The translations under genes and the position numbers were made by a program. A stretch of DNA of 64,000 bases from Methylopila capsulata (GTDB taxonomy: Bacteria > Pseudomonadota > Alphaproteobacteria > Rhizobiales > Methylopilaceae), in contig NZ_JAFBCY010000005.1 in the NCBI RefSeq assembly GCF_016907975.1, positions 186,001 through 250,000 on the forward strand, read 5' to 3'. Shown in pieces: positions 53,808 to 62,364 of the stretch (position 1 is its first letter; the number at the start of each line of letters is the position of its first letter). A model generated the notes under the pieces. That model was not told the DNA's origin. It ran no database searches and saw only the letters and a list, made by a program, of their open reading frames with translations.

Positions 53808-54428
53808 ATGACCACCACCACGATCGCCTCCGGCGCCGCCGCGCCGCAGTTCTACACCACCGAGGAGCACCATCCGGAGAACGGCACCCTGCTGGGGTTC
53901 TGGCTCTACCTGATGAGCGACTGCCTGATCTTCGCGGTCCTGTTCGCCTGCTACGGCGTGCTTGGCCGCAGCTACGCCGCGGGGCCGTCGGGCAAGGACC
54001 TGTTCGACCTCGGGCTGGTGGCGCTCAACACGGCGTTCCTGCTACTGTCGTCGATCACCTACGGCTTCGCCATGCTTGAGATGGCGAAGAACCGGAAGGG
54101 CTCCACTCTGTTCTGGCTCGGCGTCACCGGCCTGTTCGGCGCGGCGTTCCTCTGCGTCGAGGTCTACGAGTTCGCGCACCTCATCCACGAGGGCGCGACG
54201 CCCCAGCGCTCGGCCTTCCTGTCGTCCTTTTTCACGCTGGTCGGCACCCACGGCCTGCACGTCACCTTCGGCATGATCTGGCTGATCACGCTGATGATCC
54301 AGGTCACGCGCCGCGGCCTGATCGCCGAGAACCGCCGCCGCCTCGCCTGCCTGTCGATGTTCTGGCATTTCCTCGACGTCATCTGGATCGGCGTCTTCAC
54401 CTTCGTCTATCTGATGGGGACGCTGTGA
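53808..54428 (+). CDS. cyoC: Cytochrome bo ubiquinol oxidase subunit III
   Basis: 206 residues with five spans, the CyoC form. Family features: GTLLGFWLYLMSDCLIFAVLFA at the start, KDLFDLGLVALNTAFLLLSS, CVEVYEFAHLIHEG, and GTHGLHVTFGMIW with FWHFLDVIWIGVFTFVYLMG at the end. It stabilises the oxidase core. Its stop TGA overlaps the cyoD ATG. Confidence 0.95.
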   Translation: MTTTTIASGAAAPQFYTTEEHHPENGTLLGFWLYLMSDCLIFAVLFACYGVLGRSYAAGPSGKDLFDLGLVALNTAFLLLSSITYGFAMLEMAKNRKGSTLFWLGVTGLFGAAFLCVEVYEFAHLIHEGATPQRSAFLSSFFTLVGTHGLHVTFGMIWLITLMIQVTRRGLIAENRRRLACLSMFWHFLDVIWIGVFTFVYLMGTL

Positions 54429-54865
54429 TGAGCTCCGCACCGCCCGCCGTTCACAGCCACGACCCCGCCGGCCACGACGCGCACCACGACCACGACGAGC
54501 ACGGCGCGTCCCACGGCACCTTCGGCGGCTACCTCGCCGGCTTCCTGCTGTCGGTCCTGCTGACCGCGATCCCGTTCTGGCTGATCATGGGCGACGTGTT
54601 CCGCAGCCCGACGACGGCGGCGATCGTGGTGCTGGTGTTCGCCGCGATCCAGATCGTGGTGCACATGGTCTACTTCCTCCACATGAACTCGAAGTCGGAG
54701 AGCGGCTGGACGATGCTGGCCCTCATCTTCACCATCGTGGTGGTGGTGATCACGCTCGCCGGCTCGTTCTGGGTGATGCACCACCTGAACGCCAACATGA
54801 TGCCCATGGGCGCGCACGACGACAGCATGCCGATGTCGCCCGAGGGCGCGCGCCAGATGCGATGA
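54428..54865 (+). CDS. cyoD: Cytochrome bo ubiquinol oxidase subunit IV
   Basis: 145 residues. A His/Asp-rich N-terminal stretch (about 8-30) precedes three spans; YLAGFLLSVLLTAIPFWLIM and VHMVYFLHMNSKSESGWTMLAL are CyoD signatures. The C-terminal Met/His-rich tail (MMPMGAHDDSMPM) is an unusual addition and could bind copper. The ATG at 54428 overlaps the cyoC stop; GTG three bases earlier is an alternative. Its own stop overlaps the SURF1 ATG (ATGA). Confidence 0.92.
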   Translation: MSSAPPAVHSHDPAGHDAHHDHDEHGASHGTFGGYLAGFLLSVLLTAIPFWLIMGDVFRSPTTAAIVVLVFAAIQIVVHMVYFLHMNSKSESGWTMLALIFTIVVVVITLAGSFWVMHHLNANMMPMGAHDDSMPMSPEGARQMR

Positions 54866-55656
54866 CGGCGGCGGGCGGGAACATCCCGCCCGCTCCGGAG
54901 GCCCCGGAGCGGAGCGCGCGGCCACGATCGGCCGCAGCGCTGACGATCCTGGCTCTCCTCGGACTTGCGTTGATCGCGGGGTTTTCCGCCCTCGGCGTCT
55001 GGCAGGTGGAGCGCCGCGCCTGGAAGCTCGACCTCATCGCCCGTGTGGACGCCCGCGTCCACGCAGGCCCCGTCCCCGCCCCCGGCCCGGACGCCTGGCC
55101 AACGATCTCCGCCGCCGACGGCGAGTACCTGCGCGTCGCGTTGACGGGCGTCTTCGACCACGCGAAGGAAACCCTCACCCAGGCCACGACCGATCTCGGC
55201 GCCGGCTTCTGGGTGATGACGCCGCTCCGCACGCGCGAAGGCTTCACCGTCCTGGTCAACCGCGGCTTCGTGCCGCCCGAGCGCCGCGCGCCCGCAAGCC
55301 GCGCGGCGGCCCAGACCCCGGGCGAGACGACCGTAACTGGCCTGCTCCGCGTCACCGAGCCGAAGGGCGGCTTCCTGCGGGCGAACGATCCCGCGCGCGA
55401 TCTCTGGCGCTCGCGCGACGTGGCCGCTATCTCCGAGACCCGGGGTCTCGATCATGTCGCGCCCTATTTCGTGGACGCGGACCGCACGCCGAACCCCGGC
55501 GGCTGGCCGGTCGGGGGCCTCACCGTGATCGCCTTTCCCAACAGCCATCTGGTCTACGCGCTCACCTGGTTCGGTCTGGCGTTGATGGTCGCCGCAGCGG
55601 CCGTCGTTGTGGCTCGGCACGAGCGCCGCGTCCGCCGCGAGACCCGCGCGACGTGA
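54862..55656 (+). CDS. SURF1 family oxidase assembly protein
   Basis: 264 residues with the SURF1 layout: one span near the N-terminus (about 26-46, LTILALLGLALIAGFSALGVWQVERR), a periplasmic domain (GFWVMTPLRTREGFTVLVNRGFVP, VTGLLRVTEPKGGFLRANDP), and a second span at the end (YALTWFGLALMVAAAAVVV). SURF1 delivers heme to heme-copper oxidases. Its place between cyoD and regB suggests it serves this quinol oxidase. Start and stop overlap neighbours by four bases. Confidence 0.9.
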   Translation: MTAAGGNIPPAPEAPERSARPRSAAALTILALLGLALIAGFSALGVWQVERRAWKLDLIARVDARVHAGPVPAPGPDAWPTISAADGEYLRVALTGVFDHAKETLTQATTDLGAGFWVMTPLRTREGFTVLVNRGFVPPERRAPASRAAAQTPGETTVTGLLRVTEPKGGFLRANDPARDLWRSRDVAAISETRGLDHVAPYFVDADRTPNPGGWPVGGLTVIAFPNSHLVYALTWFGLALMVAAAAVVVARHERRVRRETRAT

Positions 55657-56963
55657 CGCCGCCTCTCGCCCGCCCCGCCGCAGGGCCTGGCGCCGGCGCG
55701 GGCCGCAAGAACCTGATGCTGCTGATCCAGCTGCGCTGGATCGCGGTCGTCGGCCAGATCGTGACCATCGCCTTCGTCGAATGGGCGCTCGACATCCGCC
55801 TGCCGCTGGCGCCCATGGCCGCCGCGCTGGCCGCGCTCGCCGCGCTCAATCTCGTCAGCCTCCTGCGCCTGAAGGCCTGGCCGCAGGAGGTCTCGAACCA
55901 GGAGCTGTTCCTGGCGCTGACCTTCGACGCCGCGGCGCTGACCGCCCTGCTCTACCTCAGCGGCGGCGCCACCAACCCCTTCGCCTTCCTCTACCTGCTG
56001 CAGGTGACGCTGGCGGCCGTGCTGCTGGCGGCATGGTCGACCTGGGCCATGGTGGTCGTCACCGTCGCGTGCTTCGGCGGGCTCGCGCTCGCCTACCGCC
56101 CTCTGGCGCTCGCGCCGGGCGCCGACCTGTTCGAGCTGCACGTCATCGGCATGCTGGTCTGCTTCGCGCTCGACGCCGCGCTGCTCGTGATCTTCGTCGG
56201 CCGCGTCAGCGCAAACCTCAGGGAAGGCGACGCGCGGCTCGCGGCGCTGCGCCAGCAGGCCGCCGAGGAGGCGCACATCGTCCGCATGGGCCTGCTCGCC
56301 TCCGGCGCGGCGCACGAGCTCGGCACGCCGCTGTCGACGCTCGCGGTGATCCTCGGCGACTGGCGCCGCATCCCCGCGATCGCCTCCGACGCCGAGCTGA
56401 TCGCCGACGTCGACGCCATGCAGGCGGAGGTCGCACGCTGCAAGGCGATCGTCACCGGTATCCTGCTCGCGGCCGGCGAGGCCCGCGGCGAGGCGCCGGC
56501 CGTCACCACCATGCGCGCCTTCCTCGCCGAGATCGTCGACGACCGCCGGACCGCCCGCGCGGTCGACGCCCTGGTCTATGACGACCGCTTCGGCGACGAC
56601 GTCGCGATCGTCTCGGACTCCGCGCTGAAGCAGGTGATCGGCAATGTCATCGACAACGCCGTGGAGGCCTCGCCGCGCTGGGTGGGCGTGGCCGCCGAAC
56701 GGCGCGGGGAAACGCTCGCGATCACCGTGCGCGACGCTGGCCCCGGCTTCGCGCCGGACATGATCGAAAACCTCGGCCGACCGTACAACTCCACGAAGGG
56801 GCGCCCCGGCGGCGGGCTCGGCCTGTTCCTCGTGGTCAACGCCCTGCGCAAGCTCGGCGGGGCGGTGGAGGCCCGCAACCGTCCGGAAGGCGGCGCCGAG
56901 GTGCTGCTGACCTTGCCGCTCGCGGCGCTGATGCTGGAGGAGCCGACGGCCGATGGCGGATGA
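55653..56963 (+). CDS. regB: RegB/PrrB/ActS redox-sensing histidine kinase
   Basis: 436 residues. Six spans (about 20-185) include the quinone-binding motif GGATNPF (104-110). The H-box is GAAHELGTPLSTL with His221, followed by the redox Cys263 in VARCKAIVTGIL. The ATPase part has NVIDNAVEAS, DAGPGFAPD and GGGLGLFLVVN. RegB kinases are inhibited by oxidised ubiquinone and by oxidation of the Cys. The GTG start overlaps the SURF1 stop. Being co-transcribed with a ubiquinol oxidase puts sensor and effector of the quinone pool in one operon. Confidence 0.93.
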   Translation: MTPPLARPAAGPGAGAGRKNLMLLIQLRWIAVVGQIVTIAFVEWALDIRLPLAPMAAALAALAALNLVSLLRLKAWPQEVSNQELFLALTFDAAALTALLYLSGGATNPFAFLYLLQVTLAAVLLAAWSTWAMVVVTVACFGGLALAYRPLALAPGADLFELHVIGMLVCFALDAALLVIFVGRVSANLREGDARLAALRQQAAEEAHIVRMGLLASGAAHELGTPLSTLAVILGDWRRIPAIASDAELIADVDAMQAEVARCKAIVTGILLAAGEARGEAPAVTTMRAFLAEIVDDRRTARAVDALVYDDRFGDDVAIVSDSALKQVIGNVIDNAVEASPRWVGVAAERRGETLAITVRDAGPGFAPDMIENLGRPYNSTKGRPGGGLGLFLVVNALRKLGGAVEARNRPEGGAEVLLTLPLAALMLEEPTADGG

Positions 56964-57486
56964 CCGGATCCTCGTGATCGTCGACGACGACGCCAAGTTC
57001 GCGGCGACGCTGCGCCGCTCGTTCGAGCGCCGTGGCTACGAGGCCCACGCGACCGCAGGCCCCGAGGAGCTGGACGCGCTGCTGACCACGGTCTCGCCGG
57101 CCTACGCGGTGGTCGACCTCAAGCTCGCGGGCTCCTCTGGCCTCGCCTGCGTGCAGCGGCTGCACGCGCACGACCCCGACATGCTCATCGTGGTGCTGAC
57201 CGGCTTCGCGAGCATCGCGACCGCGGTCGAGGCCATCAAGCTCGGCGCCTGCCACTATCTGGCGAAGCCTTCGAACACCGACGACATCGAGGCCGCCTTC
57301 GCACGCGTCGAGGGCGACGCCGAGACCCCGCTGACCGAACGTCCGACCTCGATCAAGACGCTGGAGTGGGAGCGGATCCACGAGACGCTGATCGAGACCG
57401 AGTTCAACATCTCCGAGACCGCCCGCCGCCTCGGCATGCACCGCCGGACGCTCGCCCGGAAGCTGGAGAAGCGCCCGGTGAAGTAA
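56953..57486 (+). CDS. regA: RegA/PrrA/ActR redox response regulator
   Basis: 177 residues: receiver domain (about 1-120) with the acidic pocket VIVDDD, phospho-acceptor Asp55 in VVDLKLAG and Lys in YLAKPSN, then the Fis-type helix-turn-helix FNISETARRLGMHRRTLARKL, nearly invariant in RegA proteins. It regulates respiration, carbon and nitrogen genes under low oxygen. It overlaps regB by 11 bases and closes the cyo operon. A palindromic repeat follows. Confidence 0.95.
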   Translation: MADDRILVIVDDDAKFAATLRRSFERRGYEAHATAGPEELDALLTTVSPAYAVVDLKLAGSSGLACVQRLHAHDPDMLIVVLTGFASIATAVEAIKLGACHYLAKPSNTDDIEAAFARVEGDAETPLTERPTSIKTLEWERIHETLIETEFNISETARRLGMHRRTLARKLEKRPVK

Positions 57487-57512
57487 GGCGGGAGGAGCGG
57501 GAGTGCGTGCGC

Positions 57513-57598
57513 CGTCATGCCCGGCGAAGCCGGGTATCCACGACTTGGACGTCGAGCGCCCCGAAGTCGTGGATACCCGCGAAGACGCGGGCATGACG
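57513..57598. repeat. Intergenic palindromic repeat
   Basis: CGTCATGCCCGGCGAAGCCG opens the left arm (57513-57546, ending TATCCACGACTT) and the right arm (57564-57598) runs AAGTCGTGGATACCCGC to GCGGGCATGACG, close to its reverse complement. It is a dispersed-type palindrome located between the converging regA and Ldh-family genes, where it may stop transcription from both sides. Confidence 0.7.
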
Positions 57599-57619
57599 CG
57601 AGGAGACCTTCGTCAGCCT

Positions 57620-58612
57620 TCAGCTCAACCCCTTGATGGTCGCGATCAGCGCGGCGTCGACCGCGACGCCCTCGGCCGCCGCCGTGGCGCGGGCGGCGAT
57701 GCGGCGGGAGCCGGGGAGACGCGCGCCGTCCTGGGCCTCGACCGCCTCCGCCAGCACGGCGAAGCGCTGGGGACCGGAGCCGGAAAATGCGGCGGGGTCG
57801 ATCGCGATGATCAGCTGGCCGACGTCGGGCGGGCCGCCCGTGCCGTCGAACATCGAGGACGCCTCGTGGCCGAAGCTCGCGCCGACCAGGCCGGCGGCCA
57901 GCAGCTCCACCATCATGGCGAGCGTCGCGCCCTTGGCGTCACCGGCGGGGACCATGGTGCCGGCGAGCGCCGCCGCGGCGTCGGTGGTGGGGCGGCCATC
58001 GGCGTCGAAGGCCCAGCCCTCCGGGATCGGCTCGCCGCGCTGGTGCGCCGCCATGATGTTGCCGCGCGCGACCTTGGAGACCGACATGTCGATCACCACC
58101 GGCTCCCGGCCGGGCAACGGGCAGGCGAAGGCGATGGGGTTGGTGCCGAACAGCGGGACCTTGCCGCCCCAGGGCGCGATCGAGGCCGGGGCGTTCGCGA
58201 CCATCAGCGCAACGAGGCCCTGCTCCGCCAGCGCCTCGACGGTGTGGCCGGCGGCGCCGCAGTGGTTCGACCGGCGGATGGCGGCCGCCGCGATCCCCTG
58301 CTCGGCCGCCGCCGCCGGCAGGGCCTCGATCGCGAGCGTCAGCGCGGGATAGGCGAAGCCGTGGGCGGCGTCGATCGCGAGCACACCGGGGCGGGGCCGG
58401 GTCAACGTGGGCGTGACCTTGCCGTCGACTTTCCCTGTGCGAAGGTGGGCCACATAGGGCTGGACGCGCGCGAGGCCGTGCCCCTTCAGCCCGTCGGCCT
58501 CGGAGGCGACGAGCGCCTGGGCGACGCGGGCCGCGACCTCCTCCCGCGCGCCATTGCGGAGGAAGGCGGTCGCGGCGAGAGCGTGGGCCTCGGCGAGGGA
58601 CAGCTGGGGCAT
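57620..58612 (-). CDS. Ldh-family oxidoreductase (malate/lactate/sulfolactate type)
   Basis: 330 residues of the non-Rossmann Ldh2/MDH2 family: LVASEADGLKGHGLARVQPYV near 35-55, AIRRSNHCGAAGHTVEALAEQG (catalytic His), APWGGKVPLFGTNPIAFACP, VVIDMSVSKVARGNI and GDAKGATLAMMVELLAAGLVGA. Members reduce 2-oxo acids with NAD(P)H: malate, ureidoglycolate, 3-sulfolactate or delta1-piperideine-2-carboxylate. Substrate is not clear. It lies 18 bases downstream of the iron ABC ATPase gene on the same strand, possibly by readthrough rather than function. Confidence 0.87.
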   Translation of the reverse strand: MPQLSLAEAHALAATAFLRNGAREEVAARVAQALVASEADGLKGHGLARVQPYVAHLRTGKVDGKVTPTLTRPRPGVLAIDAAHGFAYPALTLAIEALPAAAAEQGIAAAAIRRSNHCGAAGHTVEALAEQGLVALMVANAPASIAPWGGKVPLFGTNPIAFACPLPGREPVVIDMSVSKVARGNIMAAHQRGEPIPEGWAFDADGRPTTDAAAALAGTMVPAGDAKGATLAMMVELLAAGLVGASFGHEASSMFDGTGGPPDVGQLIIAIDPAAFSGSGPQRFAVLAEAVEAQDGARLPGSRRIAARATAAAEGVAVDAALIATIKGLS

Positions 58613-58630
58613 GCGGCAGGCCTTTGTCGG

Positions 58631-59659
58631 TCAGGAAGGAAGAAAGGCGACGCAGGGGCCCGCGATCGCGAGATGCACGAGGCCGGAGGCGTCGGCCTCG
58701 AAGGCGGCGGGCGCGCGCACGTTCAGGCGCCGATCGTCCACCACCACGGTGAGGAGGCTGTGGTCGCCGCGGAAGCTCATGTCCACCACTTTGGCGGCGC
58801 GGCCCCCGTCCGGCCGGGCGAGCACGATCTGCTCCGGCCGCAGGCAAAGCGACGCCCGGCCGTTTACTCCCTCCGCCACCGCGCCGAGATCCGCCATCCC
58901 GAGCGGCGTCGTCGCCCGGCCGGCGGAGACCGTCGCGTCGAGGAAGATCGCGGCTCCGGTGATGCGCGCGACCTCGGGGCTCGCCGGCGTAAGGTAGACC
59001 GTGCGCGGATCGGCAGCCTGGGCGATGCGCCCGGCGTGCATCACCGCGACGAGGTCGGCCGAGGCGAAGGCCTCCTCCGGGTCGTGCGTCACGAGGATGG
59101 CGGAGGCGCGGGTGCGCCTGAGCGTGGCGGTGACGTCGGCCGCGACCGCGCGCCGGAGATCGAGGTCGAGCCCGTTGAACGGCTCGTCCAGCACCACCAG
59201 CCGCGGGCGGGGAGCCAGAGCGCGCGCCAGCGCGACCCGCTGCTGCTGGCCGCCGGAGAGCTGATGAGGGTAGCGGTCGCCAAGCGCCGCGCAGCCGACG
59301 AGGGCGAGAGCCTCGGCGATCCGGGCCGGCGTGCGGTCCCTCCGGGCGAGCCCGAAGCCGACGTTGCCGGCGACGGTGAGGTGGGGAAACAGCGCCCCTT
59401 CCTGCGGCACGTAGCCCACGCGGCGCCTTTCCGCCGGCTCGTGCCGCCCCTCCCCTGAGACGACCGCACCGTCGATCGAGATCAACCCGTCGTCAACGCG
59501 ATCGAAACCCGCGATCAACCGCAGCAGCGTGGTCTTCCCGCAGCCGGACGGGCCGAGCAGCGCCGCGATCCGGCCCTCGCCGACCGCGAGGTCGACGCCC
59601 TTCAGCACCGGGTGGCCCGCATAGGCCTTCATCACGTTCGAGACGACGACGCTTCGCAT
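58631..59659 (-). CDS. fbpC: Fe(3+) ABC transporter ATP-binding protein
   Basis: 342 residues. Walker A LLGPSGCGKTT, Q-loop VPQEGALFPHLTV, signature LSGGQQQRVALARAL, Walker B LVVLDEPFNGLD and the H-loop VTHDPEEAF are all intact. The C-terminal ~110 residues form a TOBE-type regulatory domain (LCLRPEQIVLARPDGG). It energises the permease encoded upstream: the ATG overlaps the permease stop by one base (TGATG), which fixes the start. It could also serve the ATPase-less iron pair at 24206-26951. Confidence 0.93.
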   Translation of the reverse strand: MRSVVVSNVMKAYAGHPVLKGVDLAVGEGRIAALLGPSGCGKTTLLRLIAGFDRVDDGLISIDGAVVSGEGRHEPAERRRVGYVPQEGALFPHLTVAGNVGFGLARRDRTPARIAEALALVGCAALGDRYPHQLSGGQQQRVALARALAPRPRLVVLDEPFNGLDLDLRRAVAADVTATLRRTRASAILVTHDPEEAFASADLVAVMHAGRIAQAADPRTVYLTPASPEVARITGAAIFLDATVSAGRATTPLGMADLGAVAEGVNGRASLCLRPEQIVLARPDGGRAAKVVDMSFRGDHSLLTVVVDDRRLNVRAPAAFEADASGLVHLAIAGPCVAFLPS

Positions 59660-61203
59660 CAGAGGTCGTGGAGCTCCAGGCTGCGGCGGGTGAACACGTA
59701 GACGGGCAGGGCCGAAAGCGCCACCAGCAGGGCCGCGAACGGGGCCGCCGCCGCGTACTGCCCGTCGTTCGCTCGCGACCAGACCTCGGTCGCGAGCGTG
59801 GTCACGCCGATCGGGGCGAGCAGCAGCGTGGCGGTGAGTTCCCGCACAAGCTCCAGGGTCATCAGCGCGAGCGACGCCCCGACGCCGGGGAGGATGTTGG
59901 GCAGGGTGACAGTCGCGAAGGCCATGAGCGGCCCCTTGCCCAGGCTGCGCGCGACCTCTTCCAGCCCTGGCGGCGCGAGCTCCACCGAGGCCCGGAGCGC
60001 CGATTGCGCGAGCGGTAGGAAAAGAACGGCGTAGGCCGCGAACAGCAGCGCGGTGGTCTGGTAGAGCGCGGGAACGTAGCGGATCGCGAAGAAGGTCAGC
60101 GCCAGCGCGACCACGAGTCCGGGCAGGCCGTGGACGACGTAGGGCAGCCGGTCGAGCAGCGCCGTCAGCGGGCTCCGCCTGCGGGTCGCGGCCAGCACCA
60201 GCGGCAGCGCGAGCGCGGTGACGATGAGCGCGCCGGGGAGCGCGAGGCCGAGCGAGCCTTCGACCGCCGGCCAGATGTCTACGACGCCGCGCGCCGCGGA
60301 GCGGCCGACCGCAAGCCAATAGACCAGCATGCCCGCCGGCACGCCGGAGCCCAGCGCCACGAGGACGGCGAAGGCCACAACGACGAGGAGCTTCAGACGC
60401 CCGAGCGCCAGCAGCCTAGGCGCGCGGCGTCCGCCTCGCCCGCTGCGGGAAAAGCGCATGCCGCGCCGGAGCCGCATCTCGAAGAGGGCCGCCGGGAGGC
60501 TGAGCGCCAGCAGCACGGCCGACTGCAGGGCTGCGTTCGAGCTGTCGAACTGAAGCTCGTAGGAGGCGAAGATCGCGGTGGTGAAGGTCTGCACCCGCAG
60601 GAGCGCGAGCGCCCCGAACTCCGCCAGCATGTGGGTGAGCGCGAGCAGCGCCCCGGCCCCCAGCGCCGGCCAGACCTGCGGCAGCGCGACCCCGAAGAAC
60701 GCGCGCCAGGGGCCGCGGCCGAGCGAACGCGCCACGTCCTCATAGGCCGGGTCCATGCTGCGGAGCGCCGCGGCCACCGGCAGATAGACCAGCGGGTAAT
60801 GCGACAGCGACAGGATCAGGATGGCGCCGCCCATGCCCTGGAAGGCGACGTCGAGCGAGGCCCAGGCGAAGCTCGCCACGAAGGCGGGGGTCGCGAGCGG
60901 CAGCGCTAGCAGGATGCGCCAGGCGCGCCGCCCCGGCAGGTCGCAGCGCTCGACCACCCATGCGCAGGCGACGCCGAGGATCGCGGAGATCACGGTCACC
61001 GACAGCGACAGCGTCAGCGTGTTGACCAGCAGCTCCAGCGTGCGCGGCCTCAGCAGCTCGTCCGCCACGCCTGCCGCGCCGACGCCCCATGCCCGTAGGG
61101 CGACGTAGGCGAGCGGCAGGGCGATCAGCAGGCAGGTCGGGGCCGCGGCAAGCAGCAGCCAGACCGGCGGCGCCGGGCTTCGCCGCGAAAGCGCGAGGCT
61201 CAC
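59659..61203 (-). CDS. fbpB: Fe(3+) ABC transporter permease, two-domain
   Basis: 514 residues with about 12 spans as two fused permease units. The EAA-type loops are YEDVARSLGRGPWRAFFGVALP and LEEVARSLGKGPLMAFATVTLP. It starts with GTG overlapping the receptor stop (GTGA). The protein is clearly distinct from the 567-residue permease at 25248-26951, so the genome has two iron ABC systems. It sits between receptor and ATPase genes in a complete fbpABC operon. Confidence 0.92.
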   Translation of the reverse strand: MSLALSRRSPAPPVWLLLAAAPTCLLIALPLAYVALRAWGVGAAGVADELLRPRTLELLVNTLTLSLSVTVISAILGVACAWVVERCDLPGRRAWRILLALPLATPAFVASFAWASLDVAFQGMGGAILILSLSHYPLVYLPVAAALRSMDPAYEDVARSLGRGPWRAFFGVALPQVWPALGAGALLALTHMLAEFGALALLRVQTFTTAIFASYELQFDSSNAALQSAVLLALSLPAALFEMRLRRGMRFSRSGRGGRRAPRLLALGRLKLLVVVAFAVLVALGSGVPAGMLVYWLAVGRSAARGVVDIWPAVEGSLGLALPGALIVTALALPLVLAATRRRSPLTALLDRLPYVVHGLPGLVVALALTFFAIRYVPALYQTTALLFAAYAVLFLPLAQSALRASVELAPPGLEEVARSLGKGPLMAFATVTLPNILPGVGASLALMTLELVRELTATLLLAPIGVTTLATEVWSRANDGQYAAAAPFAALLVALSALPVYVFTRRSLELHDL

Positions 61204-62219
61204 GCCAGGCCCGCCTCGCGCTGCAGGGCGAGCGCCTCGGCCGCGTCGCTGACGTCGTCCGGCGTCAGGTCGGGCGGGTCGAGCTGGTCCATCGGCTTGA
61301 GCTTGTAGGGCGAAACCACGCCCGGCCGCACCGGGTACTCGGCGACGGCGTCCACGATCGCCTGCTGCCCGGCGGTCCCGGTCATGAAGGCGACGAAGCG
61401 CTGCGCGAGCTCCGGCTTGCGGCTGGAGGCGAGCACGCCCGCGGCCGACAGCGTCACCAGAGCGCCCGGGTCCTTGGCCCCGAGGTAGTGCAGCTGGCAG
61501 CGCATGTTCTCCTCGCCGATCTCGTCGGCGACCGAATACCAGTAGTAGCTGTTGACCAGCGCGGTCGCGATCTCGCCGCGCTGCACCGCCTGCACGGCGG
61601 CGACGTTGCCGTTGTAGATCCGGCCGTTGTCCTTCAGTCCCTTCAGCCAGGCGATCGCCGCCTCGCGGCCCCGGAGCTTCACGATCGCGAGCGCCTGGCT
61701 CTGGAACTCGCCGCTGGTCGGCACATAGGCCACGCGGTCCTTCCAGGCGGGCGTGGCGTAGTCCAGCACGGAGGACGGCAGCTCGGCGGGCGTCACCTGC
61801 TTGGCGTCGTAGGCGACGACACGGCAGCGCGCGGTGACGCCGATCCAGCGGCCGTCGTTCGCGGCGTAGGCCGCCGGAATCTGGCGCAGGGTCTCCGCCG
61901 CCACCGGCGCCAGCAGCTTGCGCGCGGCGAGCGTCGTGACCGGCGCGGTTTCTTCCGAGAAGAACACGTCCGCGGGCGAGGCCGCGCCCTCCTCGATGAT
62001 CTGGTTCGCAAGCTGCGCGCTGCCGCCTTTGCGGATCGCCACCTGAACGCCGGTCGCGGCCATGAAGGCCTGGACGACGGCGGTGGCGGGCTCGGCGTGC
62101 TGGCCGTTGTAGAGCGTCAGCACCTCCGCGGCCGTCGCACGTGGCGCGAACGGGACAACCGTCGCGGCGCCCAGGGTCACGCCGGAGCGCAGCAGCGCTC
62201 GCCTGTCCAACGCGCTCAT
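61200..62219 (-). CDS. fbpA: Fe(3+) ABC transporter substrate-binding protein (Tat-like signal)
   Basis: 339 residues. The N-terminus SALDRRALLRSGVTLGAATVV resembles a twin-arginine signal (RR followed by a hydrophobic stretch), ending ATAAE. The mature part begins LTLYNGQHAEPATAVVQAF, an iron-binding FbpA/FutA start with a His candidate ligand, and has the Tyr pair in NSYYWYSVADE. It is the first gene of the fbpABC operon. An Irr-box-like dyad overlaps its ribosome site and start codon. Confidence 0.9.
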   Translation of the reverse strand: MSALDRRALLRSGVTLGAATVVPFAPRATAAEVLTLYNGQHAEPATAVVQAFMAATGVQVAIRKGGSAQLANQIIEEGAASPADVFFSEETAPVTTLAARKLLAPVAAETLRQIPAAYAANDGRWIGVTARCRVVAYDAKQVTPAELPSSVLDYATPAWKDRVAYVPTSGEFQSQALAIVKLRGREAAIAWLKGLKDNGRIYNGNVAAVQAVQRGEIATALVNSYYWYSVADEIGEENMRCQLHYLGAKDPGALVTLSAAGVLASSRKPELAQRFVAFMTGTAGQQAIVDAVAEYPVRPGVVSPYKLKPMDQLDPPDLTPDDVSDAAEALALQREAGLA

Positions 62220-62234
62220 TAGAATACCTCTAAA
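62218..62234 (-). promoter_or_regulatory. Irr-box (ICE)-like dyad at the iron ABC start
   Basis: On the minus strand, TTTAGAG-GTA-TTCTAAT matches the ICE/Irr-box consensus TTTAGAA-N3-TTCTAAA at 12 of 14 defined positions. It covers the AGAGG ribosome site and touches the ATG of fbpA, a position expected to block rather than activate expression. Confidence 0.5.
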
Positions 62235-62364
62235 CGACTGCGTTCGCTCACGAAGTCGTTAGAGCGCCCGTTTGCCCGCCGCTGTCAACCGCCGGCTCCG
62301 CCGTCCCGGCAACCGCCTTGGGCGCGATCCGGTCGCGCCGATCAGATGACTGGCCAACCGGCCG

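Noticed and set aside
50606-53821. A 1071-codon open frame on the minus strand opposite cyoA-cyoB
   Set aside because: It is low-complexity (Arg/His/Asp/Glu-rich) and lies antisense to strongly conserved oxidase genes. High GC makes stop codons rare in the opposite frames.
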